Shown here: piece after piece, positions 43,869 through 51,716 of the stretch
Layout of the letters: each line of letters opens with the position of its first letter
Position numbering within the stretch: position 1 is the first letter of the stretch
DNA from: Vicinamibacterales bacterium
GTDB lineage: Bacteria; Acidobacteriota; Vicinamibacteria; Vicinamibacterales; UBA2999
NCBI GenBank assembly: GCA_041394705.1
Contig: JAWKHS010000007.1
Span: forward strand, 276,675-340,674
DNA: 64,000 bases
Reading direction: 5' to 3'
The notes under the pieces: generated by a model
Database searches by the model: none
What the model saw: the letters and a program-made list of their open reading frames with translations, nothing else
Told to the model about the DNA's origin: nothing
Translations under genes and position numbers: made by a program

Positions 43869-46800
43869 GGCATCCTCCTGAGCGCGTCGAGGTCGGCCAC
43901 GGCGGGCTTGCGGCCCGTCCGGGACGGTTCGTTCGGCCCGCAGACGGGCCGGAAGTCGCAGTAGTCGCAGGCGTGGTGCTCGCCGAGGCGGCCGGGCTTC
44001 GCGGCGAGAGTGCCCTGCTCCACCGCGCGATCGACGATCTCGAGCACCTCGAGGCCGCGGCGGCGGATGGGCTCGTCGATCGCGATGGTCCGCGTCGTGA
44101 ACTGGCCGGCCGTCGTGCAGTAGGACAGCCGCCCCTCCGCCACCGGCTCGCCACTCAGCGCCTCGAGCGCCACCGCATACAGCACGGGCTGCAGGATGCG
44201 CCCGCCTTCGACGATCGTGGCCGGCGTCGTCCGGTTCCTGCCCGTCTTGTGATCGGTGACGCGGAGCACCTTGCCGTCCTTGCGACGCTCGACGAGGTCG
44301 ATCGACCCGCGCAGCCTGAAGCCGGCGGCGCCGACCGAAACTGGCGAGGTGACCGAGTGCTCGTCGCGGGCGCTGTCCGGGGGCAGCCCGAACGCGAGCT
44401 CGAACCGGTCGGGCACCCAGTCCGCGGCGTCCTTCACGACCATCTCGTCGAACCAGAGGCCGAGGTCCCGGCGCAGGCGGGCGACCTCGTCGTTCCAGAC
44501 CCGGTCGATGGCGGGCGCCAGCTTGTCGTACGCGGCCGTCGTCACCTGCGTGATCGCCCACTCGAGCTGTCGCTTCGCCGTGTCGGTGTGGCCGGGCGCG
44601 AGCGGCAGCATGTGGTTCTTCACGAGCGTCCTGAAGAACTCGGTCTGGATTTCGTGGAAGAGGCTGCCGCGCGTGAGCGGATCCAGCCGCTGCAGCGGCG
44701 CCGGGGTCTCGAGCGGCGCGAGGCGGTAGATGGCCGCGAGCTGGAACTGGTACGGACACGCCGAGAAGCGCTGGAGCGCCGTCAGCGAGTACGGCCGGGC
44801 CGTGAGGCGCTCGGCCGCCAGCGCCGGCGCGGTGAGTGGCTGCACGCGGGTGATGCCATCGGCGGGCGACCACCGCGGCTGCCAGCGCATCCAGCGTTCG
44901 CGCACCGAGCGGTGCAGGGCGGCGTTCAGCTCCAGCAGGTAGCGCGCGCGTCCTTCGTGCGCGGCATTCTCGGCGGCGGGCGCCCTCAGCAGCGGCAGGA
45001 GCATCGCCAGGTCGTGCTCCATGTCGTCGATCGCGTGACGGGGATCGGGCGGCGCCGGCCACGCCAGCGACGCCCGGCCCTGCTCGAACGCGTGATCGGC
45101 GAGCGTGCTGTAGCGCGGGATCGTGCCGGTGGTGGCGCGCATCACGTCGAGCACGTAGAACGAGGGGACGCGCGGCCGCGATTCGGCCAGCTCCAGCCTG
45201 GGGTACGACAGGTGCACGCGGTCGGTGGCGGCCCCGACGGCCAGCCGCAGGTACAAACGCTCGTCGTCCGCGCGGGTGTCGGCCACGGGCAGCGCGGGGT
45301 CGAGCGCGGCGCGGCGCGCGTCGAGCAGCAGCGCGTCCTCCCTGAGGCGCTGGGGGAACACGCGCTCGGCCAGGCCGGGCACGAAGACGACCGCGAACGT
45401 GCGGGCGCGGGCCGCCTGCGGCGTGCCGACGAAGACCCGCCCATGGCGGCGCCGCGGCGGCTCGTTGGTGAGCGTCAGGAGCCGGGGCGTCAGGACGTCG
45501 CGCACTTCGCGCAGCGGCACGGGGCCGACCGCCCCCAGCGGCATGAGCTCGGCCAGCACGCGCGAGACGCGCGCCGGCTGCCGCAGCACCCTCGGCACGA
45601 GCGTGGCGAAGTCGCGCAGCCAGTCGGCCCAGGTGCGCGCCTCCCTCCACGTGTCCAGCACGGTGACGATCGGCAGTGCGAACGCCTCGAGGTATCCGAG
45701 CTGCTCGCGGTCGCGCTCCAGCGCCACCAGCCTGGGCGAGTCGCGGTCCTCGTCCGCGAGCTCCCGCCAGCGGCGGTCGTACTCGTGCCGCAGGCCCGGC
45801 AGCCGGCGCTGCCAGCGATCGAGGCCCTCGATCACGTACGCCTCGACCAGCAGCTCCTCCCAGCGCCACGGGGCGCGCAGCGTGCCGGCGACGATGGCGT
45901 CGCCGTCGCGTTCGCCGGGCGACGGCGCTTCCTCGAGCGGCGCCGGATCTTCTGGCAGATCCTCCGGCGGCACGAGGGCGCCGGCCGCGTCGTCGGTCGT
46001 CACCGCGACGCGATCAGCGTCGTCGGTCGTCACCTCGACGCGATCAGCGTCGTCGGTCGTCACCGCCACGCCGGCCGCCCCGCGGTCCGGAGCGGCGCTG
46101 GCCTCGGTCGCGGACGCCGGCACCTGACCGAGCGACAGGTACTCGGCGAAGCGCCGCGCGGACAGGCCCTCGTCGGCGCAGGCCAGCAGCGCGAGGAACG
46201 CCCGGCCCGCCGGGTCGGGCCGCCGCGTGCCGCGTTCGAACCATGCCGGCACGCCCGCGCGCGCGAAGGCATGCTCCAGCAGGCCCAGGTAGGTCTGCGG
46301 CGCGCGGAGCAGCACCGCCATCTCGTCGAACGGCACCCCGCGGTCGGCCTCGAGCAGGACGCGCCGCGCAATCTCGATGGCCTCGCGGCCTTCCCCGGGC
46401 GCCGAGAAGATCTGCACCGTGTCGTCGAGATCGCCAACCGGCGGAGCGTCGGCCGCGAACAGCCAGGCCTGCAGGCGGTCGCGCGCCGTGCCTGCCGGCG
46501 CTGCACCCGCCGTGGCGGATGGCGGCGTCGACGGCCGTTCGACGGCGCCGAGCCCGCGGCAGGCCGCAATCGTGGCCGTGTCGCCGTCCGGCACCACCGC
46601 GAGCACCGACGCGGCCGCCGCGACCAGTGCCTGCAGCAGCCGCCGCTCGGCTGCCGTGGTGACGGCGATATCACACAGCAGCACGTGCCGGGACGGGAGG
46701 GCGTCGGGCGACGCCTCGAGCCGGGACGCCGCGGTGGCCATCACGTCGGCCCGGCCGGTGGCGCCCGATCGCGCCGCCTGCTCGGCGAGCCGTCCGGCCA

Positions 46801-47260
46801 GCGCGGCCAGGTCAGGGCCGACGCGTTCCACGGCAGCCACCCTGTCCGACGTGATGCCCGCCTGCTGCAGTTCGCCGAGGGTCCGGGCGGCGGCGCGCGG
46901 AAATCCCGGCAGCGTGGCGACCGGTCCGAGATAGGCCAGCTCGCCGGAGGCCGCCGCATCGAACGAGGCGCGCGCCACCATCGCCTCGGTGCCCAGCGCG
47001 CTGGCGGGCGCCACGAGCCGCTCGGCCAGGAGCGGCAAGGCGAGCTTCGTCGCGAGCTCCGCGAAGGACGCGCGCGACACATCGGCCAGCGCGCCTTCGG
47101 CCCGCGCGACGTGCAGCACGAGCTCGTCGGCCGCGGCGCGCGAGGCGCCGACCACCAGCAGTCCGGTGGCCGCGTGCGCGCGGATCGTCGAGCGCGCGGC
47201 CTCGAGCCGCACCGAGGCCGGCGCGGCGACGACGAGCTCGAAGGATCCGGGGCTGGCCAC
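43865..47260 (-). CDS. addB: AddB-type helicase-nuclease subunit
   Basis: 1131 residues, GTG start at 47260. The N-terminal helicase-like half is degenerate, as usual in AddB. UvrD-like segments are ARTFAVVFVPGLAERVFPQR and LYLRLAVGAATDRVHLSYPR. The C-terminal nuclease/Fe-S domain has FSACPYQFQLAAIYRL, then LRVTDHKTGRNRTTP (catalytic D..K), VLYAVALEALSG, and the cysteine cluster HHACDYCDFRPVCG. The early Cys in SACPY plus the CxxC...C cluster would hold a 4Fe-4S staple. A 10-residue unit (VTTDDADRV-type) is repeated about three times near residue 400. Cotranscribed with addA, which follows with a 4-base overlap. Confidence 0.9.
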   Translation of the reverse strand: MASPGSFELVVAAPASVRLEAARSTIRAHAATGLLVVGASRAAADELVLHVARAEGALADVSRASFAELATKLALPLLAERLVAPASALGTEAMVARASFDAAASGELAYLGPVATLPGFPRAAARTLGELQQAGITSDRVAAVERVGPDLAALAGRLAEQAARSGATGRADVMATAASRLEASPDALPSRHVLLCDIAVTTAAERRLLQALVAAAASVLAVVPDGDTATIAACRGLGAVERPSTPPSATAGAAPAGTARDRLQAWLFAADAPPVGDLDDTVQIFSAPGEGREAIEIARRVLLEADRGVPFDEMAVLLRAPQTYLGLLEHAFARAGVPAWFERGTRRPDPAGRAFLALLACADEGLSARRFAEYLSLGQVPASATEASAAPDRGAAGVAVTTDDADRVEVTTDDADRVAVTTDDAAGALVPPEDLPEDPAPLEEAPSPGERDGDAIVAGTLRAPWRWEELLVEAYVIEGLDRWQRRLPGLRHEYDRRWRELADEDRDSPRLVALERDREQLGYLEAFALPIVTVLDTWREARTWADWLRDFATLVPRVLRQPARVSRVLAELMPLGAVGPVPLREVRDVLTPRLLTLTNEPPRRRHGRVFVGTPQAARARTFAVVFVPGLAERVFPQRLREDALLLDARRAALDPALPVADTRADDERLYLRLAVGAATDRVHLSYPRLELAESRPRVPSFYVLDVMRATTGTIPRYSTLADHAFEQGRASLAWPAPPDPRHAIDDMEHDLAMLLPLLRAPAAENAAHEGRARYLLELNAALHRSVRERWMRWQPRWSPADGITRVQPLTAPALAAERLTARPYSLTALQRFSACPYQFQLAAIYRLAPLETPAPLQRLDPLTRGSLFHEIQTEFFRTLVKNHMLPLAPGHTDTAKRQLEWAITQVTTAAYDKLAPAIDRVWNDEVARLRRDLGLWFDEMVVKDAADWVPDRFELAFGLPPDSARDEHSVTSPVSVGAAGFRLRGSIDLVERRKDGKVLRVTDHKTGRNRTTPATIVEGGRILQPVLYAVALEALSGEPVAEGRLSYCTTAGQFTTRTIAIDEPIRRRGLEVLEIVDRAVEQGTLAAKPGRLGEHHACDYCDFRPVCGPNEPSRTGRKPAVADLDALRRMP
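45990..46072. repeat. 30-bp tandem repeat inside addB
   Basis: Units 45990-46019 and 46020-46049 differ at one base; a third partial unit runs to 46072. They keep the frame and encode a repeated acidic V-T-T-D-D-A-D-R-V segment, probably a flexible linker. Confidence 0.8.
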
Positions 47261-47309
47261 GACCGTCGTGGAGGATACACGACGGCCGCGCGAGCGCCGG
47301 CGGCGCGGG

Positions 47310-47975
47310 TCAGGGCAGGCGCGTCGCCTTCACCTCGATGGTGGTGCGGCGGTTCGACACGGGATCGACCGCCTGCGACACCAGCATCGGCTCGCCGTCC
47401 TTCAGGTACACGTCGATCGACTGACTGAGCTGTGACGGCCGCACCAGCGGCTTCTTCGGCTCCTCGCCCGGCTGATCGGGAAGGTACTCCACGGTGAGCT
47501 CGAGGCCGATCTGGCCGTCACGGTGCAGTCGCGGCCGGCCGTCGACGTTCAGCATCACCAGCGTCGGTCCGGTGTCGCTGCCGACCTGCCCGCGGCTCCG
47601 GACACGGCCCCAGTTGCCGTCGGAGGTGACGAACGAGACCACCTTGCGCTCGTTCCGGTCGCCGACGATGTCGGTGATGGTGAACTCCACCCGGATGTTG
47701 ACGGGCTGCGCCTGCGCGCGCGGCGGCGCCGGAGCGGGAGGCGGGGTCGGTGGTGCGGGGGCCGATCGACGGGCGGCCGGCCTGGGGGGCTCGGGCGCCG
47801 GCGGGGGCGGCGGCGGGAGCGGCGTGGGTGTGCGCGGCTGGGCCTGCGGATCCAGGGCCGCCACGTCCGGAACCCGCGGGACCGCGGGCACGGCCGCCGC
47901 GCGCGGCGTCTGCGCGCGTGCGGGTGCGGCGCCGGCAACCGCAGCGAAAAGCACCAGGGTCAGCAAGCGGCTCAT
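47310..47975 (-). CDS. secreted proline-rich protein, third gene of a sigma/anti-sigma operon
   Basis: 221 residues. Two in-frame ATGs lie 6 nt apart; GAGGAG abuts the first and is correctly spaced for the second, so 47975 is chosen. Signal peptide MSRLLTLVLFAAVAGAAPAR with cleavage near ARA-QT. Residues about 30-90 are rich in Pro and Ala. The C-terminal domain is beta-rich (NIRVEFTITDIVGDRNERKV, GPTLVMLNVDGRPRLHRDGQ, NRRTTIEVKATRL). No family recognised. It lies 14 bp after the anti-sigma-like gene and is probably under the same sigma factor. Confidence 0.7.
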   Translation of the reverse strand: MSRLLTLVLFAAVAGAAPARAQTPRAAAVPAVPRVPDVAALDPQAQPRTPTPLPPPPPPAPEPPRPAARRSAPAPPTPPPAPAPPRAQAQPVNIRVEFTITDIVGDRNERKVVSFVTSDGNWGRVRSRGQVGSDTGPTLVMLNVDGRPRLHRDGQIGLELTVEYLPDQPGEEPKKPLVRPSQLSQSIDVYLKDGEPMLVSQAVDPVSNRRTTIEVKATRLP

Positions 47976-47989
47976 GGACATCTCCTCGT

Positions 47990-48538
47990 TCACTCGGGCT
48001 CGTCGATCGACAAAGGCGCGACGTGGATCGCGTCGATGGACAGGGGCTGCATGGCGGTGGACGCGTCGAGCGGGCCGGCAACGGACAGGCGTTCCGTCGC
48101 GAGCGGGTCGATCGCCTCGATCGGGGGAAGACCAGTGTGTGGCGACGGGCGCGGGAGGTCTTCCGATGACGCTGCCGCAATCGTCACCGGCTCGTTCGCC
48201 GGGCGCCGCGGATCGATTGACGCACCCGCCGTCCCTTCGCGACCCACCGGGCCGGGCGCCGGCGCGTCCGCCACACGCGCCGCGGGCCTCGCGACCCGCA
48301 GCGCCGGACCCGGGGACGGCATGGGCTCGCGCAGGGTCCACGCGAGGACGAGCGCGAGCACGGCCGCCGCAGCCGATGGCGCGGCCCACCAGGGCAGCCG
48401 GGCTGGACGAACGGGCACGCCGGCTTCGATGCGCGCGCGGCAGCGGCCCGCGGCGGCGGCCTCGGCGGGCAGGTCCACGATGGCCGCGGCCACGCGGTCG
48501 ATGGCGTCGTCCAGGTCGTCGGTCGGCCGCTCAGTCAC
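47990..48538 (-). CDS. single-pass membrane protein, putative anti-sigma factor
   Basis: 182 residues; GTG 48538 overlaps the sigma-factor gene by 8 bp. One membrane segment at about 48-66 (WWAAPSAAAAVLALVLAWTL) divides a short cytosolic N-terminus (MTERPTDDLDDAIDRVAAAI) from a Pro/Ala-rich external part. No zinc-binding HxxxCxxC is present, so it is not a ZAS-type anti-sigma factor. The assignment rests on position and topology. Confidence 0.6.
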   Translation of the reverse strand: MTERPTDDLDDAIDRVAAAIVDLPAEAAAAGRCRARIEAGVPVRPARLPWWAAPSAAAAVLALVLAWTLREPMPSPGPALRVARPAARVADAPAPGPVGREGTAGASIDPRRPANEPVTIAAASSEDLPRPSPHTGLPPIEAIDPLATERLSVAGPLDASTAMQPLSIDAIHVAPLSIDEPE

Positions 48539-49112
48539 GGCGCACCTCGTGGCCGAGCGCGGCCAGCTTCGCCCGTACGATTCGGCGCGCCTCGAACACG
48601 CGCCACTTCACGGTGCCGACGGGCAGCTGGAGCAGCCGCGCGATGTCGTCGTAGCGATGCTCCTGGGCCGCCGCCAGCAGAAAGGGATCCCTGTAGCGGG
48701 TGGGAAGCGATCGCACCGCCAGGCGGATTGCCGCGTCCAGCTCGCCCGCGATCGCCTCCGCCTCGGGACCGAGGCCGCGCGCCGGCGCCTCGTCGTCCGG
48801 GCCCTCCTGACTGAAGCGCCGCAGCCAGGACGTGGCGGCCCGGCGGCGGTCCAGCGCCTTTCGCCAGACGATCCGCTGGAGCCACGGGCGGAACGCCTCC
48901 GGATCGGCGAGGTCCGGCAGCCGCTGCCAGGCGGTGACGCACGCCTCCTGAACCACGTCGTCGCAGTCCGGCGACGCGGGCAGCGCAGCCGCCGCCACCC
49001 GCCGGACGGCACGGTAGTGGCGCTCCACCAGCGCCCCGAACGCGGCGGCGTCCCCGGCTCTGGCCCGCGCCACCAGATCGGCGGTCTCGCGGTCGGGGCC
49101 GGCGTCGCTCAT
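48531..49112 (-). CDS. ECF-family RNA polymerase sigma factor
   Basis: 193 residues from ATG 49112. The sigma-2 region is AFGALVERHYRAVRRVAAAA with DDVVQEACVTAWQRLPDLAD and PWLQRIVWRKALDRRRA. The sigma-4 helix-turn-helix is AIRLAVRSLPTRYRDPFLLA, HRYDDIARLLQLPVGTVKWR, VFEARRIVRAKL. This is a standard two-domain ECF sigma factor. It begins a minus-strand operon with the membrane anti-sigma-like protein and a secreted protein, a typical envelope-stress arrangement. Confidence 0.92.
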   Translation of the reverse strand: MSDAGPDRETADLVARARAGDAAAFGALVERHYRAVRRVAAAALPASPDCDDVVQEACVTAWQRLPDLADPEAFRPWLQRIVWRKALDRRRAATSWLRRFSQEGPDDEAPARGLGPEAEAIAGELDAAIRLAVRSLPTRYRDPFLLAAAQEHRYDDIARLLQLPVGTVKWRVFEARRIVRAKLAALGHEVRRD

Positions 49113-49341
49113 GGCTGGTGCGGCCAGGGCCCCGAGGGTCAGGTCGGCCACGGTCACGTCATCAAGACGAGCGGCCCGGCGGCGCGGTTGGAAAAGCACG
49201 CTGCCCAACCAAACGTGGACAGGTTCCCCCGGACAGGACAGCCGAGGACGACTAGAATCGCGGTGTTCACTCCCCGATGCCCAACAGGTGGCGTTGACCA
49301 CCTGGGCACGCGCCTTGCTTCGCTCGTGGCAGGAGTTGGCG

Positions 49342-50364
49342 ATGCAGATCAACAAGCTGGTCTTCGGCGGACTCGTCCTGGGATGTCTCGCCGCCGCGGC
49401 GGTCGGTGGGTACGTCGCGAACCGGCAGAACGTGGTCCCTCCGCCAGCCGCGACGGCCGACCCGGCCGCGGCCCCGACCCCCGCGGCCGTGACCGCCTCC
49501 GAAGGGGTGCTGCCCCCCGAGTCGGCGCCCGCCGCCCCAGCTCCCGCGGTCGAGGCGCCAGCGGCCCCGGCCCCGCGTGCCGAAAGCCGCCCCGCCCCCG
49601 CCCCGCGGCGGGTGGAACCCCGACCGGCCGCTCCCGTCCGCCGTGAGGCTCCGCGCCAGGCCGCGGTCCGGCGGCCGGTGGTCGAAGCCGCCCCCGCGCC
49701 GGCGCCAGCCGCCACGGCTCCCGACACGGCGACCTCCTCGAGCGGCACCATGTGGGAAGCCCGTCCGGCCGTGGAACCCGAAGTGCCAGAGCGCCCGGTG
49801 GTCGAACCAGAACCGGTCGCGCCTCCCGAGCCCGAGTTCCTCGATCTGGTCGTGCCGGCGGATGCCGTCGTCGGACTGCAGCTCGAGTCCACCGTCTCGA
49901 GCGACTCGGCCCGGGTCGAGGACGCCGTGGACGCCAGGGTCACCCGAGACGTGCGCGTCAGCGGCCGCGTGGCCATCCCGGCCGGCTCGGTCGTCCATGG
50001 CACCGTCATCGACGTCCAGCGCGGCGGCAAGGTCCGCGAACGGGCGCGTCTGAGCATCCGGTTCCACACCGTCGTCCTCGGCAGCGGCGAGCGTCTGGCC
50101 CTCCGCACCGATGCCGTGACCCGCGAAGGCGCCTCGCCCGGGCGGGAGAGCGCGGCCAAGATCGGCGGGGCGGCGGTGGGCGGCGCCATCCTGGGCGCGA
50201 TCCTCGGCGGCGGCAAGGGCGCCGCGATTGGGGCGGGCGTTGGGGCGGGCGGCGGCACGGCGGCGGTCATGGCCGGCGACCGCAACGTGGTCACGATGCC
50301 GGCGGGCTCCACGGTGAGCGTGCGGATCCAGCAGCCCATCACCGTCACGGTCGAAAAGGAATAA
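49342..50364 (+). CDS. envelope protein with Ala/Pro-rich stalk and glycine-zipper region
   Basis: 340 residues; AGGAG about 6 nt before ATG 49342. One N-terminal membrane segment or uncleaved signal (LVFGGLVLGCLAAAAVGGYV), then an Ala/Pro-rich stalk to about 160. The globular part begins FLDLVVPADAVVGLQLESTV and continues GRVAIPAGSVVHGTVIDVQR and GERLALRTDAVTREG. A glycine-zipper-like run follows (GGAAVGGAILGAILGGGKGA, IGAGVGAGGGTAAVMAGD), ending in a beta strand. Conserved hypothetical type in acidobacteria by my impression. It probably spans or inserts in a membrane. TAGAAT at 49253-49258 is a candidate -10 box. Confidence 0.65.
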   Translation: MQINKLVFGGLVLGCLAAAAVGGYVANRQNVVPPPAATADPAAAPTPAAVTASEGVLPPESAPAAPAPAVEAPAAPAPRAESRPAPAPRRVEPRPAAPVRREAPRQAAVRRPVVEAAPAPAPAATAPDTATSSSGTMWEARPAVEPEVPERPVVEPEPVAPPEPEFLDLVVPADAVVGLQLESTVSSDSARVEDAVDARVTRDVRVSGRVAIPAGSVVHGTVIDVQRGGKVRERARLSIRFHTVVLGSGERLALRTDAVTREGASPGRESAAKIGGAAVGGAILGAILGGGKGAAIGAGVGAGGGTAAVMAGDRNVVTMPAGSTVSVRIQQPITVTVEKE

Positions 50365-50425
50365 CGGACACGGCTGAGGTTCCGGACGCTGGCGTAGAAT
50401 GGCCTCTTCCGAGGAGTTCCGCCCC

Positions 50426-50953
50426 ATGCGCACCTTCAGCTTCGCCGCCGCTCTCTCCGTGCTGGTCGCCGGACACGCCGTCGCCCAGACCAAGCAGGAC
50501 TACCCGGGCGTCACCAACTTCACGCGCGTCGACGCCACGGTCGCGTGCGGCGGCGCCACCGAAGTGGCCACGCTGGACTACCTGAAGAAGGACGGCTTCA
50601 AGACCGTCATCAACCTCCGGGTCGCGACCGAGCCGGGCGCGAACATCGAGGAGAACCAGGCCAAGGCCAAGGCCCTCGGCCTCAACTACGTGCACATCCC
50701 GTTCAGCGGCGGGAGCCCCGACCCGAAGGTCATCGACACGTTCCTGGCGACCATCGCCGACAAGAACAACCAGCCCGTCTACGTCCACTGCGCGTCGGCG
50801 AACCGCGTGGGCAGCGTGTGGCTGGCCAAGCGCGTGCTGCAGGACGGCTACTCGATCGAGAAGGCGACGGCGGAAGCCAAGGCCATCGGGCTGTCGAACC
50901 CCGGCCTCGAGAAGTTCGCGCTGCAGTACATCGCCGACCACCAGAAGAAGTAA
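50426..50953 (+). CDS. secreted DSP/PTP-like phosphatase of the DUF442/BLH type
   Basis: 175 residues; GAGGAG lies 9 nt before ATG 50426. Signal peptide MRTFSFAAALSVLVAGHAVA-QT. The domain reads NFTRVDATVACGGATEVATL, FKTVINLRVATEPGANIEEN, GLNYVHIPFSGGSPDP and the active-site loop VYVHCASANRVGSVWLAKRV. The loop is H-C-x4-R, as in DUF442/beta-lactamase-hydrolase-like proteins, one residue shorter than the classical HCx5R of tyrosine phosphatases. Periplasmic. Phosphatase or sulfur-transfer activity is possible. TAGAAT at 50395-50400 is a candidate -10 box. Confidence 0.8.
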   Translation: MRTFSFAAALSVLVAGHAVAQTKQDYPGVTNFTRVDATVACGGATEVATLDYLKKDGFKTVINLRVATEPGANIEENQAKAKALGLNYVHIPFSGGSPDPKVIDTFLATIADKNNQPVYVHCASANRVGSVWLAKRVLQDGYSIEKATAEAKAIGLSNPGLEKFALQYIADHQKK

Positions 50954-51043
50954 GGGCCGCCCCGGTCAGGCGGCCACGGTCCCCGTGGCGCGGCTTCCCC
51001 TCGTGCCCGTTCGACGACACGACATGCCGAGGAGGAGCCCACC

Positions 51044-51601
51044 ATGCGGAAGATCCTGATCGCGGCCGCCGTCGCGCTGGCCAGCGCCGTGCCCGGGGAG
51101 GCGCGCGCCGACCTGCTCGTGACGCCGTACGCCGGCCTGAACTTCGGCGGCAGCACCGTGGACCATCGCGCTGCGCTCGGAGGGTCGCTCACCTGGCTGG
51201 GATCGGGCAGCCTGGGAGTCGAGCTGGACCTGGGCTTCATCCCCGACTTCTTCGAGCCGACGGATCTCGAGCTCGATCTCCTCGGCACCAACAACGTCAC
51301 GACGCTCATGGGCAATCTCGTCGTGGGTCACGCCGGCGGCGGAGTCCGGCCGTACCTGACGGCCGGCGCCGGCCTGCTGCGGAGCCAGGTGGGCTCGTTC
51401 GGCGAGCTGTTCGACACCGTGCACAACGGCCTCGGCGTGAACGCCGGCGGCGGGGTGCGCGTGGGCGGCCGGCGGTTCTCGATGCGCGGCGACGTCCGCT
51501 ACTTCCGCACCCTCAGCGACGTGAACCAGCCGATCCTCGAGGACGTGCTCGGCGACTTCGGCTTCTGGCGCGCGACGGCCGGCCTCTCGATCGGCTTCTG
51601 A
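51044..51601 (+). CDS. outer-membrane beta-barrel protein, OmpW/OmpA-barrel-like
   Basis: 185 residues with signal peptide MRKILIAAAVALASAVPGEA-RA and a good Shine-Dalgarno sequence (GAGGAG) upstream. The mature part alternates hydrophobic residues in strands: LLVTPYAGLNFGGSTVDHRA, GSLGVELDLGFIPDFF, GVRPYLTAGAGLLRSQVGSF, GVNAGGGVRVGGRRFSMRGD. It ends in the aromatic C-terminal signature ATAGLSIGF recognised by BamA. Likely an eight-stranded barrel; function unknown. Confidence 0.8.
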   Translation: MRKILIAAAVALASAVPGEARADLLVTPYAGLNFGGSTVDHRAALGGSLTWLGSGSLGVELDLGFIPDFFEPTDLELDLLGTNNVTTLMGNLVVGHAGGGVRPYLTAGAGLLRSQVGSFGELFDTVHNGLGVNAGGGVRVGGRRFSMRGDVRYFRTLSDVNQPILEDVLGDFGFWRATAGLSIGF

Positions 51602-51657
51602 CGATCGCCCGGACGGGCTGCCGCGGTCCCTCCGTCCCCTCGCCCGCCGCCGTACAT

Positions 51658-51691
51658 GACGAGGCCCCGCCGTTGCCGGCGAGGCCTCGTC
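51658..51691. terminator. hairpin between convergent genes
   Basis: GACGAGGCC (51658-51666) and GGCCTCGTC (51683-51691) form a 9-bp stem with a 16-nt loop midway between two convergent stop codons. There is no T-run, so efficiency as an intrinsic terminator is uncertain. Confidence 0.5.
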
Positions 51692-51716
51692 GTTCGTACG
51701 GCCCGCTCGCCCGTGT

